Assembly (NCBI GenBank): GCA_003550325.1
Contig: QKWP01001159.1
Location: 99,115-163,114 of the forward strand
DNA length: 64,000 bases
DNA from: Gigaspora rosea
Taxonomy: Eukaryota > Glomeromycota > Glomeromycetes > Diversisporales > Gigasporaceae
Direction of reading: 5' to 3'
Shown here: piece by piece, positions 24,785-37,281 of the stretch
Numbering within the stretch: position 1 is the stretch's first letter
Layout of the letters: every line of letters starts with the position of its first letter
Program-made: the position numbers and the translations under genes
Notes under the pieces: model-generated
Database searches by the model: none
Told to the model about the DNA's origin: nothing
Seen by the model: only the letters and a program-made list of their open reading frames with translations

Positions 24785-27170
24785 TTGCCCAAATATACAG
24801 ACAAATATCTGTTCTACATCAATATTACCAAACTAGGAAAAGTAGTCAATTTAGTCAACTTCCCACCCCAATGGTTGTGCAAACTCGACGAAACCAACCA
24901 GCTAATTCTGTTTGATCTGATGGCACAAAAAGACGGTACTGTCAACATTAATGCAAAGCAACCCAGAACAAGCCGGAGTTGCGATCTTGAGACACAAATA
25001 CAGCCTTATGAACAGGCAATAAAACAATAAACAAAGCGCAAGAGCCCAGACACCTCCTCTCTTATTCCATATAGCTCCTTCACAGATATAGAAACTGACA
25101 ATGAATCTACCGGTAGTATCAAGGAAATTATGCAGCAACCCGCTACACAAAACAATATAGCAGGCACAGGCCCACATGCAGTCCCACTTGAAAGTACTCC
25201 TGCACGCCCATCTACACCCTCAAACAAGTTATCCAGCCTATCATCCCTAGCTCAATCCTTACCTCAGCCCTAGCATCTGTACCACAAGTCACCAAGACGA
25301 GTAGAAAGCGATCTAGAATCGTTTCGCCCCAAACCATACTCCCAAATAAGGTGCTAGAACAGTGTCATGAAATATTCTACTAAATAGTAAAAGATCATAC
25401 AGCCAAGCCGCGAAAGAGAACCTATTGATACCTGACACAGCTCCTCCTATAGAACACATGGAATGGGCTACCACAGTAATAGAAAACAGAAAAGAGCCTA
25501 CTACACCCGTGGACCTTCAAACCTGGTCATATGACTCAATCGCTAATGCACTCTCAAATCTGGAAGGCATCAACAAATTCACCAGCCACATGCTTTCAGC
25601 CACACCAACTCGCCTCCCTATACCCGAGGCCATTCGGCTCAAGTTTATTCACCATGATACTAGATTCTTTATAACCTTTACTCAAAACCCAAGGACTAAA
25701 CCGGCACACTAGTTGGAATACATGGAATTATTTGCGAAGGCACTCGAAGCCTACAAAACAGAAAACAATCTTATACTAACCAACCGAAAAACACGCAATA
25801 CAATATACTTGATGCTCAAAAAGATGCTTATAAGCCATTTTCTCACAAACACTAATTTCTCCAAACTTTCACCCAAGGCAATTTACGAGCTTATTCGATA
25901 TGCAAGAGACTTCTTGCAAATTAGGAATGAGTCAGAGGAGACCCACAAACAAATAAAAGAGGAGATCACAAGAGCCATCGAAGAAAGACTACTGCCACTT
26001 CCATCACACCCCGCAGATATTTCTGAGGAGATATTGGATATCCTCCCATTCTCACTCCCCATCAAACAACGATCGCATACTAGAGAAGTAGTCAATGCCT
26101 TAAGGAAGATATACAAGTTTAGAGAGCTCCCAGACACATACTTTACGAAACTCCCCACTCCCAGATCACTACAGAGACCTCATAGCAGATGTACGCAAAT
26201 ACTTCCCAATTAAACACAGATCGGCCCTACCCCATGTAGGCTCATACAAGAAAATGTTAGCAGATTACTACGAGATTGAAGACAGAATCCCTAGTGTATA
26301 CTTTGACCTGCCCATGGAAAAATAGCCCCTCCCTACAACTTACCAAGAGCTTAATCATAGAGTAAGAAGCTTCTTCCCATACAACCCAGCAACGGCGACA
26401 ACCCCCCTGGCTGACATCATTGTGGAAATGAAGAATTCTACAAATTCAAATTACTACCAAATGATTATTTCAGTATCAAACTGCTCCTTCCATCAGATAC
26501 CAGTAAAATCAGAACTAAAACCAAATTCACATTCCCAACTAAAGACAACCAAGAGGCTAAAGAATTCATAAAACAAATAGCACCATATTACAAAATCAAG
26601 CACCCTCTACCCCCACATATTATGCAGGCCAACCCTACTAACAAGCCTGCTCTCCCATCATTTGACCAGGTGATGGAGGAGATCACAATTCCTTTCCTGA
26701 TCCAAACACCCAAACAACTAGTAGAAACTGTAAAAGAATTACACAAACATTACTATTTCACGCGGCTCCCAGACGAATGGATTCAAATCCCAACAAACTC
26801 TCCAGAGGAAACATTAGCAGACCCACCTCATACTGCGACTCATATGCCTCCGTTACCGGACAACCTACCAGATATAAAGACCCTCCTTGATGACCAAGAT
26901 ATAGAACTAACACTTCCGATTACTAGACAACAGGACATAACACCAACTATGAAGACTCTCCGGCAGCTCTTTAAGATAGGTAGCATTCCAGACTTCATAT
27001 TGAAGTTACCTCCCCTACCTGCCCCAACATGGAGCATATTCAGTGCAAGCAGAACATCACGCCCCCATCACCTAGCACAATACAAACAATCACAAGCATT
27101 CCACAAACCCCCGAAGAACCTAACAACGCAAACTTGGACCCCTCGAGGAAGAAGAAACTCACAATACTAA
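24785..27170 (+). pseudogene. LINE ORF1 region with tandem degenerate protein repeats
   Basis: Reading frames at 24785-25030, 25425-25712, 25713-26213 and 26622-27170, with connecting pieces in shifted frames, form a decayed ORF1. No known ORF1 domain is evident at the start. From about 26090 to 27010 a ~35-residue module recurs six times with the signature Y-K-h-x-x-L-P-x-x-Y-F/I-x-x-L-P: near 26090-26157 (YKFRELPDTYFTKLP), 26260-26313 (YEIEDRIPSVYFDLP), 26431-26492, 26571-26626, 26729-26791 and 26952-27011. A preceding proline-containing strand (for example FPIKHRS or LPITRQQ) is part of each unit. ORF1 products usually bind the RNA template; whether these repeats do so is unknown. Confidence 0.6.
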
Positions 27171-27389
27171 CCCTAACTCACTAGCAAATGAGAAATCTAC
27201 TACTCCAACAACAGCTAAAGAACTTAACAATACCAACTCTGACCCTCCATCAGCCGAGACATCGCCAATGGATACAAGCTAATTAGGATAATAGACATTA
27301 CAACTAACACTTTCCAAGAAACAGAAACACCAACCCCCTCAGTCTCAACCCCTCAACCAATAACCCCACCTACCTTATTAACAAATACA

Positions 27390-28211
27390 GAATCTATTAC
27401 CCACAACCGAGCTAATCCTCTGGCCCTGTCCATATGTACCCACAATGTCCGGGGCTTCAACCAAGATCTCAAAAAACAAGTCTGGGAACAATATTGCCTG
27501 GAGCACCAAATTCAAATAATTGGCTTAACTGAAACTAGACTATCCTCGTGCAATAGATACCTGACATCCAAACCATTCAGAACTGCTCATTATACGTATT
27601 TCTGGTCCTGTCTGGAAAATCCAAAGGCTGGGACCGCAATTATGATTAGTAACCACCTTACTCCCCACATATACAATGTTACCACACACTCAGGCTATAC
27701 AATTGCTATAGACATATTCTTCAAGCACGACTTCAAATTTCGTATTATCTCCACGTACCTCCCAAGCGACAACCCCTCGGTACGACTTGATGCTCAGAAT
27801 GAAGTTATTAAATGGATACGACAATCTACATCACTTAACCTGCTCCCTATAGTTGTGGGAGACTTCAATGCCTCCATTGACAACATACACTCAAGCGCCA
27901 TTAAATACAAACTCTTACAATTTCTATCCTACAACAACATGTATAATCTAGCCACCCACACCCAGAAACAGGATAACACATGGCAGAGTTCGAGAAATAG
28001 CAGCCAAATTGACTACATATGGGCATATCATCCCATACTGACATATCTTACTTCTTACGAGACTGACGACCCTCATACATGTACCCAAAGTGATCACAAG
28101 ATCTTAATATCTAGGTGTTCCTTTCCATATGCCTACCAAGGCAGAATTAGACACAAGACACGAACTTACAAAAGGGTCTTTGACTACAAATCTATGGACA
28201 ACAACCGATGA
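27390..28211 (+). pseudogene. LINE APE-type endonuclease domain
   Basis: An open frame without an early ATG carries the endonuclease/exonuclease/phosphatase motifs in order: THNVRGFN (about 27439), GLTETRL (about 27523), VVGDFNAS (about 27856), QIDYIW (about 28005) and SDHKIL (about 28090). It should nick target DNA to prime reverse transcription. The catalytic motifs look intact and the frame closes at a TGA (28209-28211) before the RT region, so the domain is an undamaged segment of a broken ORF2. Confidence 0.82.
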
Positions 28212-28495
28212 GAGGATTTTACAAACCAGGTCAGCTCGAACCTTGGCTCTCACAACACACCCTTAAATGTTGATACTCCAGAATCCCTTGAGACAACATG
28301 GCAGAAAATCCAGCTCAGAATCAACAAGGCTGCTTTGCGGCACATTCCTAACAAAAAGCACATAGTGCATAACTTTTAACACACATTCTCCCCCATAGAT
28401 ACACAACTGCACCTGAGCCTTAAAAAACTAGGTGAAATTATCAAAAAGACTAAACACTCACTAAACCAGAACCTGCCTATTCCAGACACCTCAAT

Positions 28496-30347
28496 TTGGA
28501 TATTAGCCAACTAAACCAAGCATGTCAACTTCAAATACCCCCATTACCACACACTCATCAACAGTTACCTGACTGGATCAACAAAGCCAACAACGAATGG
28601 AAAAACCTATATCACGCCCGTAATATTGAAAACATCAAACAAATTGGTCAACAGATCACAGACTCAATTCAAAAAAGATGCTCTAAGCTCATTACCAAAC
28701 CCACTTCAATGCTTAACAGCATTCTTGATTGGCATAAAGACCCAGTCAGATTTGACAATATCAAAACAGAGAGAGACGTAATCATAGACCCACTCCTCAT
28801 TAAAGCACACATACAACAACACTTCGACAACTGGACCGCAACCCAAACAATTAATCAAAGCCTATTTGATTCCAAATGGCAATACGAGTATAGCCCTAAA
28901 CACTCTATCAATCCCAATTGGTACACGACAGCCTTACAAGACTTCAGTCAAGAAGAAATACTCTCCACACTCAACCAGATGCCCAACAATAAAGCATGCG
29001 GACTATCAGGAATTAGCTACGAATGTTAAAACACACAGGTCACAACTGTATACAAGCTATCACATCTCTTTTTAACAGATGTCTCTCATCCCAATCCATA
29101 CCCAAGCAGTGGAAAGAGGGATATATCTTCTCAATATCCAAAAAACACATATTTGATGGCAATCTAGCCAACACAAGACCCATAAGCCTTGTAGAGCATA
29201 TCAAAAAGCTCTATACAAAGCTCTTTAATAATCGTCTTAGCAGTATTCTTTCCACACACAATATTCTGTCACCATTCAACTACGTTGCCTTGCCAGGAAA
29301 CTCTACTTTCACACCTATTCATATACTCAATAACATCATCGAAGACGCCTCCTGTAACTCTAAGCAACTCTGGCTCCTATCCCAAAATATGAGCAAAGCA
29401 TACGACTCTGTTAACCTCGAACTCTTACAAAAATCTCTACACAGAATTAGAATGCCCCAACAACTAATTACCATTATTGCTAACCTACTATCTGATCGTA
29501 CAAATCAGGTCATTACCAACTTTGGTCTTACCAACCACTACTTTGTCAAGAATGGTATCGACCAAGGGGAAACAATTATCCCACTTCTCTGGAGGATATA
29601 TTACGACCCCCGATCTCCCACATTTCTTCGCACTATTTAGGATACAATCTGGCCACATCATGGCAAACTAGTCTCACTCACCCACACAGAAATCATCTCC
29701 ACACATCCATATCTGTGCTAGCCTACATGAACAATACTTTATGGATTACTGAATCCAGAGAAGAACTAGAAGAAATTATCGAAACTGCAACCTCATTCTA
29801 CCAGATGGCAGACATACAAGTCAACCCAAGCAAATCCGTCTTTATTACGAAACACACTGCATCAACCACTATACAATTTCGCAACCACACACTCAACTCG
29901 TTTACGATGAGTCAGCCCTTCAAATTTCTAGGCTGTTGGTTTATACTCAACAATAAACAAACTGCCCAAACCAAACTAATACAAGAAGAAGCTCTAAAAC
30001 TGGCTAATATTGCCGGTACCAAGAACATAACAGACAAACAAATAGCATACGTCATTAACACGGTCATTATCCCAACTATAGAATACCGCCTATACAACAT
30101 TATACTTTTCCAATCAACATATAACAAAATTCTAGGCAAATACCTTATCATTGCAAAGCATAAGTCCCACTTATCCCAATCCACCCCTAATAGCACAATG
30201 TTAAACCACAACTTATACAACATTCGTAACATATGGGACATACAGTTGCAACAACACATTAGCAATCTTCTGCTCAGACTCAACAACTCCTCTACATTGG
30301 GTATAACTACTCGTATCAGATTCCAGCAACTACAAAACAACTTATAG
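28496..30347 (+). pseudogene. LINE reverse transcriptase domain, catalytic motifs mutated
   Basis: Split over frames at 28496-29029, 29023-29640 and 29715-30347. Recognisable RT blocks are NKACGLSGISYE (about 28986-29022), ANTRPISLVEHI (about 29168), motif A as SQNMSKAYDSV (about 29380-29410), GIDQGETI (about 29553) and motif C as LAYMNNTLWI (about 29720-29750). Motif A normally has D where N stands, and motif C normally has the D-D pair where N-N stands. All three are consistent with GAY-to-AAY changes, so this copy should be catalytically dead even apart from its frameshifts (for example at about 29022). Confidence 0.85.
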
Positions 30348-30440
30348 TCTGCGACCAATATTCTACAACACACACAGCCAATAATTGACGGGCCCAACAG
30401 ACACACAACCAACTTCAAGATCATCCAACTCCTCAATCAC

Positions 30441-31770
30441 ATGGGGATTACAGTGCAGGCCAACCCCAACATCCTATGGCCACAAACAATTGAAAACAAC
30501 TGCACTCCACTCGAAAGGATTCTTAGTAAACATCCCAAATACAGCACCTTCAAGCAGCAACTCAGACATAAACAAATACTATATTTAGAGCAGCTCTGCT
30601 CCACAGACAATACAACCCTACTCACATGGCAACACATATCTCCTAGACTCCTATACCTCCCCACTGGCAGAAAACCACTCTGGTTCTCATATCTTGAAGA
30701 CACTATCTTAGCTGACAATGAGCAGCGAACTATTCTCCCAACTATATCACCCCAAGGCTTTAACCCATTCGCCTACCAGACACCTCACATACCAAAATCC
30801 CTTAAACCCTGGACGCTTACACTCCAGAATAATGAAATTATTATTGGGCAGGTCCGGAAAACATTTCGCAAAACTAACACAATCTCTATTACACACTGGC
30901 AACATAACATAAACCTAGCTCAAGCCAACCAGTACTCTCTACCACCAATACAGTGTTCCCGCTGCCCAGGCTGCCATCTTAACTCTGACAGAGTTCTCAA
31001 CTGCTGCACCCTGGAGGTACCAGCAGCTCTCTCTACCCAATTCTTGGATAGAAGAGCAATCGACAAACAGCTCAAGTTTAACACAAATTATATAGACCTC
31101 ATATACTCTTCTGCAATCAAGCAGCCAATAACTATTCCACCTCCTCCTACAATACACATCACAGACACTCTTACCTCAGTTCTTTTTCAGGACAACCCTG
31201 TCTTACTAGACCTCCTCCAGATAGCACACGCTAACGCTGGCCAATATAATTTTACATTTTACACAGACGGTTTCGTTATAGACATTGGGACTAACCAATG
31301 CTCGATGGGCATCGGCTGGGTACAAATTCACAGCGACCAGATCTTCCACAAGTTTGCAGCCCAACTACAAAACTGGCCCTCATCATACAAAGCAGAGCTC
31401 CTTGCTATTCTCTCAGCTATCTCAACGGTACCATGCAACTCCACTATAGACATCTTCACAGACTCCCAGTCCGTCATTTCCAAATACAACAAGCTCAAAT
31501 CAATCCCTAAACAATCCTACAAATACTACAAGTTTAACTCCTGGCCCATTTGGCATACACTCTTGAATGTTATCTAGGCATTCAATATTAAGCTTAATCT
31601 GCACAAGGTCAAAGCCCACACAGAAAATAGCTTCAATAACCAAGCAGATCTCCTAGCCAGAACCCACTCTGGAACACACAAACTACTTCTCAATCAAGCC
31701 AATATCCACAACACCTCCTTCTTCCTGCAGTGGGAGAATCACCCAAAAAAAGGAAAAAAAAAAAAATAAA
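30441..31770 (+). pseudogene. LINE connection region and RNase H domain
   Basis: The long frame 30441-31577 contains a CxxC motif (RCPGCHLNSDRVLNC near 30960-31005). It then shows RNase H blocks with the acidic residues in place: FYTDG (about 31257), SYKAELLAIL (about 31385) and IFTDSQSVI (about 31450). A TAG at 31575-31577 interrupts the frame. Beyond it the same frame continues with KVKAHTENSFNNQADLLART (about 31608-31668), supplying the last aspartate. The domain would remove template RNA from the RNA/DNA hybrid. It is nearly intact, with one nonsense change. Confidence 0.82.
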
Positions 31771-32640
31771 AAAAAAACATATATAAGGCACACATAATTG
31801 CAAAGTAGTCCTCACAGAATCGCGCCTCAGAATGGGCACATTATTCACATTTCATAGATTGGAACGCCACCTGGCTCTACTTCAACAACAACCAAAAAAG
31901 TTCCAACAATTTCACAAATCCCAAACTAAACTATCTTAAATCTTTCAAAATTAAAAACCTCTTTAACAACCTGCCTACCTACTCACACTTTCACAGCATA
32001 CTCCCTAATATATTCTCCTCTCCTAACTGCTTTCACTGCAACCTCCCCACATCCTCTACTCACTGGCTAATGTGCCAAAATACTTCTCTTCTCAATTCAA
32101 TCATTCATTCGGCTATATCAAAAGTTATACAAAGTGCAGATACGGACTTACCACCTCACCAATTATCCGACCTTATAAGTGCAATTTACACACACCCATC
32201 TTTCAACCCCACGCCTACATTCCTAGATCCCTACTCTCTTTACTCTACGATTAGGGGACTAGTCCCAGCTCCCCTAATCCAATCATTACAGCCCTTTAAC
32301 ATCCCCTATAAGCAAGCCTCTCAGATTGTCATCAAGATCCTTCTCGAAATATCTGATGAGGTTTACGAACAAATATGGAAACCATATTGTTCCACACTGG
32401 CCCAATGGAAGAAGGCTAATAACATTTCACTCAGACACAACTCCTCTCTGCCGCTACCGCATCATCCTCCTCGGGCCAAACCCCGTCGATGTCGACGAAT
32501 AGCACTCTCCTACCACTGCCTCTGTGAGTTTCCAGATCAGCTACATACAAACAACAATACATGCCCGCCATTAGGGCAAGCATCCCGCAAAATCAGTATT
32601 TGGTCCACTTTGTGGATCAAATACAGTACCCCAATAATCA
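31771..32640 (+). pseudogene. LINE C-terminal zinc motif and 3' tail
   Basis: After an A-rich stretch (31747-31776) coding resumes. CFHCNLPTSSTHWLMC (about 32029-32076) is a C-x2-C..H-x3-C zinc motif of the kind that closes many LINE ORF2 proteins. The frame 32070-32648 continues to the 3' end, with a basic, proline-rich tail (PHHPPRAKPRRCRR near 32460-32500). The final bases before host sequence are ..caataatcaca; I see no poly(A) or clear simple-repeat tail. Confidence 0.6.
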
Positions 32641-33722
32641 CATTTTAACCAATCTTGATCGCATTCATTCTAAAAAATATTTACATCAAGATCTGCATCC
32701 TGGAAATATTCTGTTGAAAAAAGATTACAAGGCATATGGGCGGTCAAAAGTAGAAACCAAGGAATTTGACCTTTTTTTAAAAAGTGAGCTTTTGGATTAA
32801 TCAGATATATTTTTTAAAGCTAAATCTTTTTTATTTAATAACGAAAATATAATTAATTAGTAAATTTTGAAGTTATAGTTGTTTAAAAACTTTTAAACGG
32901 TAAAACGGCAAAATCTAAAAATAGATCAACGTCTAACATCACACAATTTTCATTGGTAGATCTATAAAAATTAGCCAATCAGTTGAATAACAAACAGGTT
33001 TTTAATCCGGAATTGTTATTTTTAGGTTTGTTTTGTTTTTGTGTAACAAAATATGTTTTGCCAATTATCTCAAAACTCGTGATCATCCAAATTCCTTGGT
33101 TTCTACTTTTGACCGCCCATATATTACTGATTTAGGTTTATCAAAACCACTTGATGAAGAGGAACAAGAAGGACGTATTCATGGAGTTTTACCGTATCTT
33201 GCACCGGAACTCTTTCAAAAACAACCATATACTCAAGCTTCAGATATTTATTCATTCGGAATAATTATGGTAGAAATGACAACTGGTCAAAGACCTTTTA
33301 ATAATTATAAATTTGATATCGGTCTTGTAATAAAGATTTGTAATGGACTACGGCCAAAATTTGGACCAGGAATTCCTGATTGTTATATTGAATTAGCAAA
33401 CCAATACATGGATTCGGATCCAAAAAAATGTCCAACATCTGTTGAAATAATTGATGAACTGAATAAATGGTTAAATTTTTTTGAAAATGAAGCCAAAAAT
33501 AAAATTATATGGAAAAATATTTTTGGAAATAAAGTCAAAGATAAAATTAAAAGTCAATTTTTAGAAAGTAATAAGATTAATAAAAAATTGCCAACAATTA
33601 AAGAAAATATAAACAACGTATATACAAGTAAAGCGTATAATATAACAGAAATTAACAAAAGCTTATCAAAACTGAAAGGTAGTAAACCTGTGAGTACTGT
33701 AGAAGTTCCAGATATTATTTAA
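32641..33722 (+). pseudogene. Sel1-repeat/kinase gene, copy B, 3' part (split by MITE)
   Basis: Host exon resumes with TNLDRIHSKKYLHQDLHPGN (about 32650-32708); the catalytic-loop HRD has become HQD. A 383-bp MITE (32737-33119) then splits the exon after KAY. Beyond it come ITDLGLSKPLDEEEQEG, LPYLAPELFQKQPYTQASDI and a long C-terminal helix-rich tail, ending at TAA 33720-33722. Downstream of the MITE the frame is undamaged (to ..TVEVPDII), better preserved than copy A. With the upstream half lost to the LINE, it cannot make a kinase. Confidence 0.85.
32737..33119. mobile_element. TA-flanked MITE (TGGGCGGTCAAAAG ends) inside a kinase exon
   Basis: Inverted repeats of about 33 bases start TGGGCGGTCAAAAGTAGAAA and are almost perfect at the right end. 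TA lies on each side (32735-32736, 33120-33121), and copy A (around 4450) shows the uninterrupted exon. The 33033-33722 reading frame that appears to start inside the element is a chance fusion to kinase sequence. Confidence 0.9.
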
Positions 33723-36700
33723 CAAATAAATTAAATATTACTATGCATTTATTATGGAAATATGGTTTATTATTTATTATTCTATATTAAGATTTATCAT
33801 GTGATTATTAATTATTGTAATTAATTTTAATAAAATTCTTTAATACATGTAGAAATCAAAAAAGATATTAATAATGAATGATTCTGCTCAATCAAATTAT
33901 TCTTATGATTAAAATAATTCTTTTCTTATCTACACAAATTTAGATGCTTAAATAATATATTTTATATGATATCATATGATATCAAAAATATTATAAGATT
34001 CAGTCTCATTCATCTCGATAATAATATGCTTTAAATATCTATCATCAATATGCGATAATAAGCGATAATAAGCGATAATATACAATATGCAAGAATAAAT
34101 TTATTAATAAAAAAGTTTTTAAATCCAATTAACATAAATTTCTATCATATTAAATTTAATTAATTTATATTTAAATTTAATTAATTCATATTTAAATTAT
34201 TATTGCTTAAATGATTAATGATTAAATTTACATAAATTTCTATTCTATTAAATTTAATTGATTATATTTAAATTTAATTAATTCATATTTAAATTTTTAT
34301 TGCTTAAATGATAAATGATTAAATTTACAGAGTACTATACAGTAGATCATTCGATTCGCTATCTGATGTAATTCTTGATCTTGCATCGTAGCATGGCTTC
34401 ATAAGCTGCATGATGTTTTTTGAATTATTTGTAATTATTAAGTTTATTTATGAAAACAAATGAAAAAAATAATAACATCCAATTTATTATTGAGCCCGAT
34501 GATATTTTCATTGGTATATTTTACGATATAACCTAGTTTTTGTAATTTAATAATTCCTTCTTGTTACCAAATAAAAATATCGGAAATGATTGTAGATGCT
34601 CATATGATGATAAGCTCGCAAACTTTAATCATGATAATCGGATTGCATAACTTGCGGAATTCGCGAAGTATAAATTATCATGAATTTCATATTAAGATTT
34701 AAAAATGACAAAAAGATAGAAGAAAGTGGATTCTCAACTGCCTTTAAAGCTACAGTATTTTAGAAGAAAGAACTACACATTATTATACTGTGATATACTG
34801 TGATAGCTATCACACCCAAATTCCAAATTCAAATAGAAACAAAAACGAATTAATGAAAGAGGTGATTTATTTTTTAGGCCAACCTTTATTGAACTAATTT
34901 GCGTATTGAAGTGTTAATTGTTATTTAATTTAAATATTAAAACTTAAGAATTATAGTTAAATTGAATTTAAAAATAGTTTATTTTTGGAATATCAAGACC
35001 TTGAAACTTCCAAGACTATATTCTCGTCTTAAAATATGCAGAAATTTATTCTTTGGTAATAATCTCCAACTGCTTTACGAATAAAATAGAAAAATAAATG
35101 AAATTTTTACATTTAAGTTTCTATTTCTGAATTAAATTTGTGACGTATTTATTTCAAAATCAATGATTTATAACACTATTTATTTTATATGTAAGCTTAT
35201 TTATATAATAATGGATTCTTTTGCAACCTTACATTTTCTTTCGAAATTCTATCAAAAAAAGTTACTTATTATATCTCCGGATAACTCCTATGGTATTTCT
35301 TTTCTGATTTCGAAATTTCGAAACAGGAATAGGGCTTTTCGAACCCCATTAATTTTCAAAATAAGTTAACTCTGAAACCCCCTATTGTATTACTTTTAAG
35401 CTTGAAACTACTTATTCTATAGGACTTATTCATCATAATTTCATATGGTCATAATTTATAAGACAACCTATAAGAACATATGGGGTGTCCCCAATTAAAA
35501 CAACCCATATTTACATATATTTTATTTTGAGATAATTGAGTTTAATCACTTGTTTTGATTTTCGGACTGATCCGGAATTAATCAAATTTCACGATGTTGA
35601 TTGGTTAAAGATGGCAGGTGACTATCGGATAATCACGTGACTTATTGGCTCTACGCAGCCTCATGTAATTTTTCTTTTTACATTATCTTGATTTTTTATT
35701 ATGCCAATCGACTTTCATTTATAATTAAAAAAAGTCAATCATGTCAAAATTTATATGAATCTAACGAAAACTCATTTTTCAAAAAAATGTAAATATGGGC
35801 TGTTTTAATTGGGGACACCCCATATATCGCTGATTTAGGACTTTCGATACTATCAAAAATGAAAATTACGGAGCCATACCTTATGTAATTTCTAAATTTT
35901 TAAAGAAAACTATTTACTCAAGCTGCGGATATTTATTAATTAGGTATCATCATGTGGAAAATAAATAAATTATTACCAGATTTTTTCACCTTTTACCTGA
36001 CTCGGCACAGATTCGAAAATTTCCTAATGGAGGCAGGTTACGGCATAACGACCAGAATTAAATAATAATTAACTAATGCTGTTAATATAATAATCAATGT
36101 TGATATTTTATGCTCCATTGGAAAATTTCAGTCAAAAATTTCAGTAAATTATCCATTGTCAGCCTTAATAATAATATCTGAAATAACAAAACATAATCAT
36201 AATATAAACAGTTTTGTTGACTAATTTCAATAATGAGAAATCAAGTAATCAAGTTGTATTGTGTGATAATAAATTTGTGCGGTGTTGATAAATTATTAAC
36301 TTTCAGCTTTCTGAATTAAACTAGCATGTTTTTCAATTATTGATTTAAGTCTCTATTCTGAATCTACATATATTTCTTATCCACCTACAATATATAATTG
36401 ATGAAATTTTCACCTTATTGATAAAATGAAAGAAAGAAGTCGCATATCTGGAGAATGATATTATAATGAAAATCTTTGACCGCAAAAACTCGAGTTCGGG
36501 TTTCGAACTGAGGTCGGGCAAGTAGGATAACATCCCTATATTTTTGTTAATGGTGTTCTATAATTCTGATAACCTTCAGCATGCTTTTTTTTTTCTTTTT
36601 GGTCTTTAGTTTATTTATTTTTTTAAAAAAGTATTTTAAACTGTATAAATAATGTAAACTTAAATAAAATTATTAGCCAATAATGCAAAGTCTCCTATGC

Positions 36701-36968
36701 ACATCGTCTAGATATAAGGATATTAACGTGTGATACATTATAGTATGGTAGTGAAGAATAACTTAATGAGATGATTCAAAAAATCGCATGATAATAATTT
36801 ATTAAAGAAATTATATATTCGAAAAATGTATAAAAAACATAATAGTTTATTTTAATGAAGTTTTTCAGACTTTGAGTATAAACATTTATACGATTTTTAA
36901 GATATATAGGTGATTCTTAAGGTTTTCACATCAAACACTATTAAATTATTAGCCATTAAATAATTGGA
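33723..36968. other. AT-rich spacer of copy B
   Basis: No gene seen. Collinear with 5008-8909 of copy A, minus the A-only foldback arm and the AT-rich TIR element, plus the MITE at 35481-35822. A short triplication of gcgataataa lies at 34050-34080. Confidence 0.5.
35481..35822. mobile_element. TA-flanked MITE, TGGGGTGTCC family 1
   Basis: The termini TGGGGTGTCCCCAATTAAAA and the inverse at the right end have TA on both sides. The empty site is seen in copy A near 6912-6917 (gaacatattt). A homologous element in inverse orientation lies at 45659-45998. The copy at 39451-39792 belongs to the suspected assembly duplication. No coding capacity. Confidence 0.88.
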
Positions 36969-37281
36969 ATGCAACCAAGAAACTCAAATCAGCTGTGCAA
37001 TTGAAGCAAGCAAGATGCTTGTAAAAAATTTTCATGTGATGGATTAGATCGTGGATCCATTGCAACTTCTAATAACGCATTGTTAATGAGGCAGGTAAAG
37101 TCAAAGTCTTTTTAAACTGTTTAATTTTTTCAAAGATGTACTACACATTCAATTTAAACAAATTATTTTTGAAGGACTTCACTAAAGATGAAGAATTGCT
37201 CTTGCGTTCTATCGGCAAATTATACTCGTCTTTATGACATTATGGTAGATGCCGTAAAAACTTTTCGTAGTAGTGGTGACC
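36969..37281 (+). pseudogene. vWA/C1-zinc gene, copy B, first part
   Basis: Counterpart of A 8910-9230. It has the same opening (..KKLKSAVQLKQA..) but a frameshift within it (atgcaacc against atgaac, then ..caagatgcttg). It continues as LYDIMVDAVKTFRSSGD and stops at about 37281, where a large insertion begins. The gene resumes at 46125. Confidence 0.6.

Larger units (their letters stand above)
24244..32640 (+). mobile_element. Non-LTR retrotransposon (LINE) with APE endonuclease, RT and RNase H
   Basis: This 8.4-kb insert has a C-rich plus strand unlike the AT-rich host. In order it contains an ORF1 region (24785-27170), an APE-type endonuclease (about 27390-28211), reverse transcriptase (28496-30347) and a connection segment followed by RNase H (30441-31740), then a C-terminal CCHC-like motif and tail. 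The APE/RT/RNase H order fits Tad/I-like clades; the exact clade is not assignable by eye. Many stops and frameshifts show that it is dead. Comparison with copy A places it inside the kinase exon, with about 75 bases of host exon (A 4288-4362) missing and no target-site duplication seen. Confidence 0.9.

Noticed and set aside
33033-33722. 229-residue frame as a complete gene
   Set aside because: Its first ~29 residues come from the MITE terminus; the rest is the C-lobe of the split kinase pseudogene.
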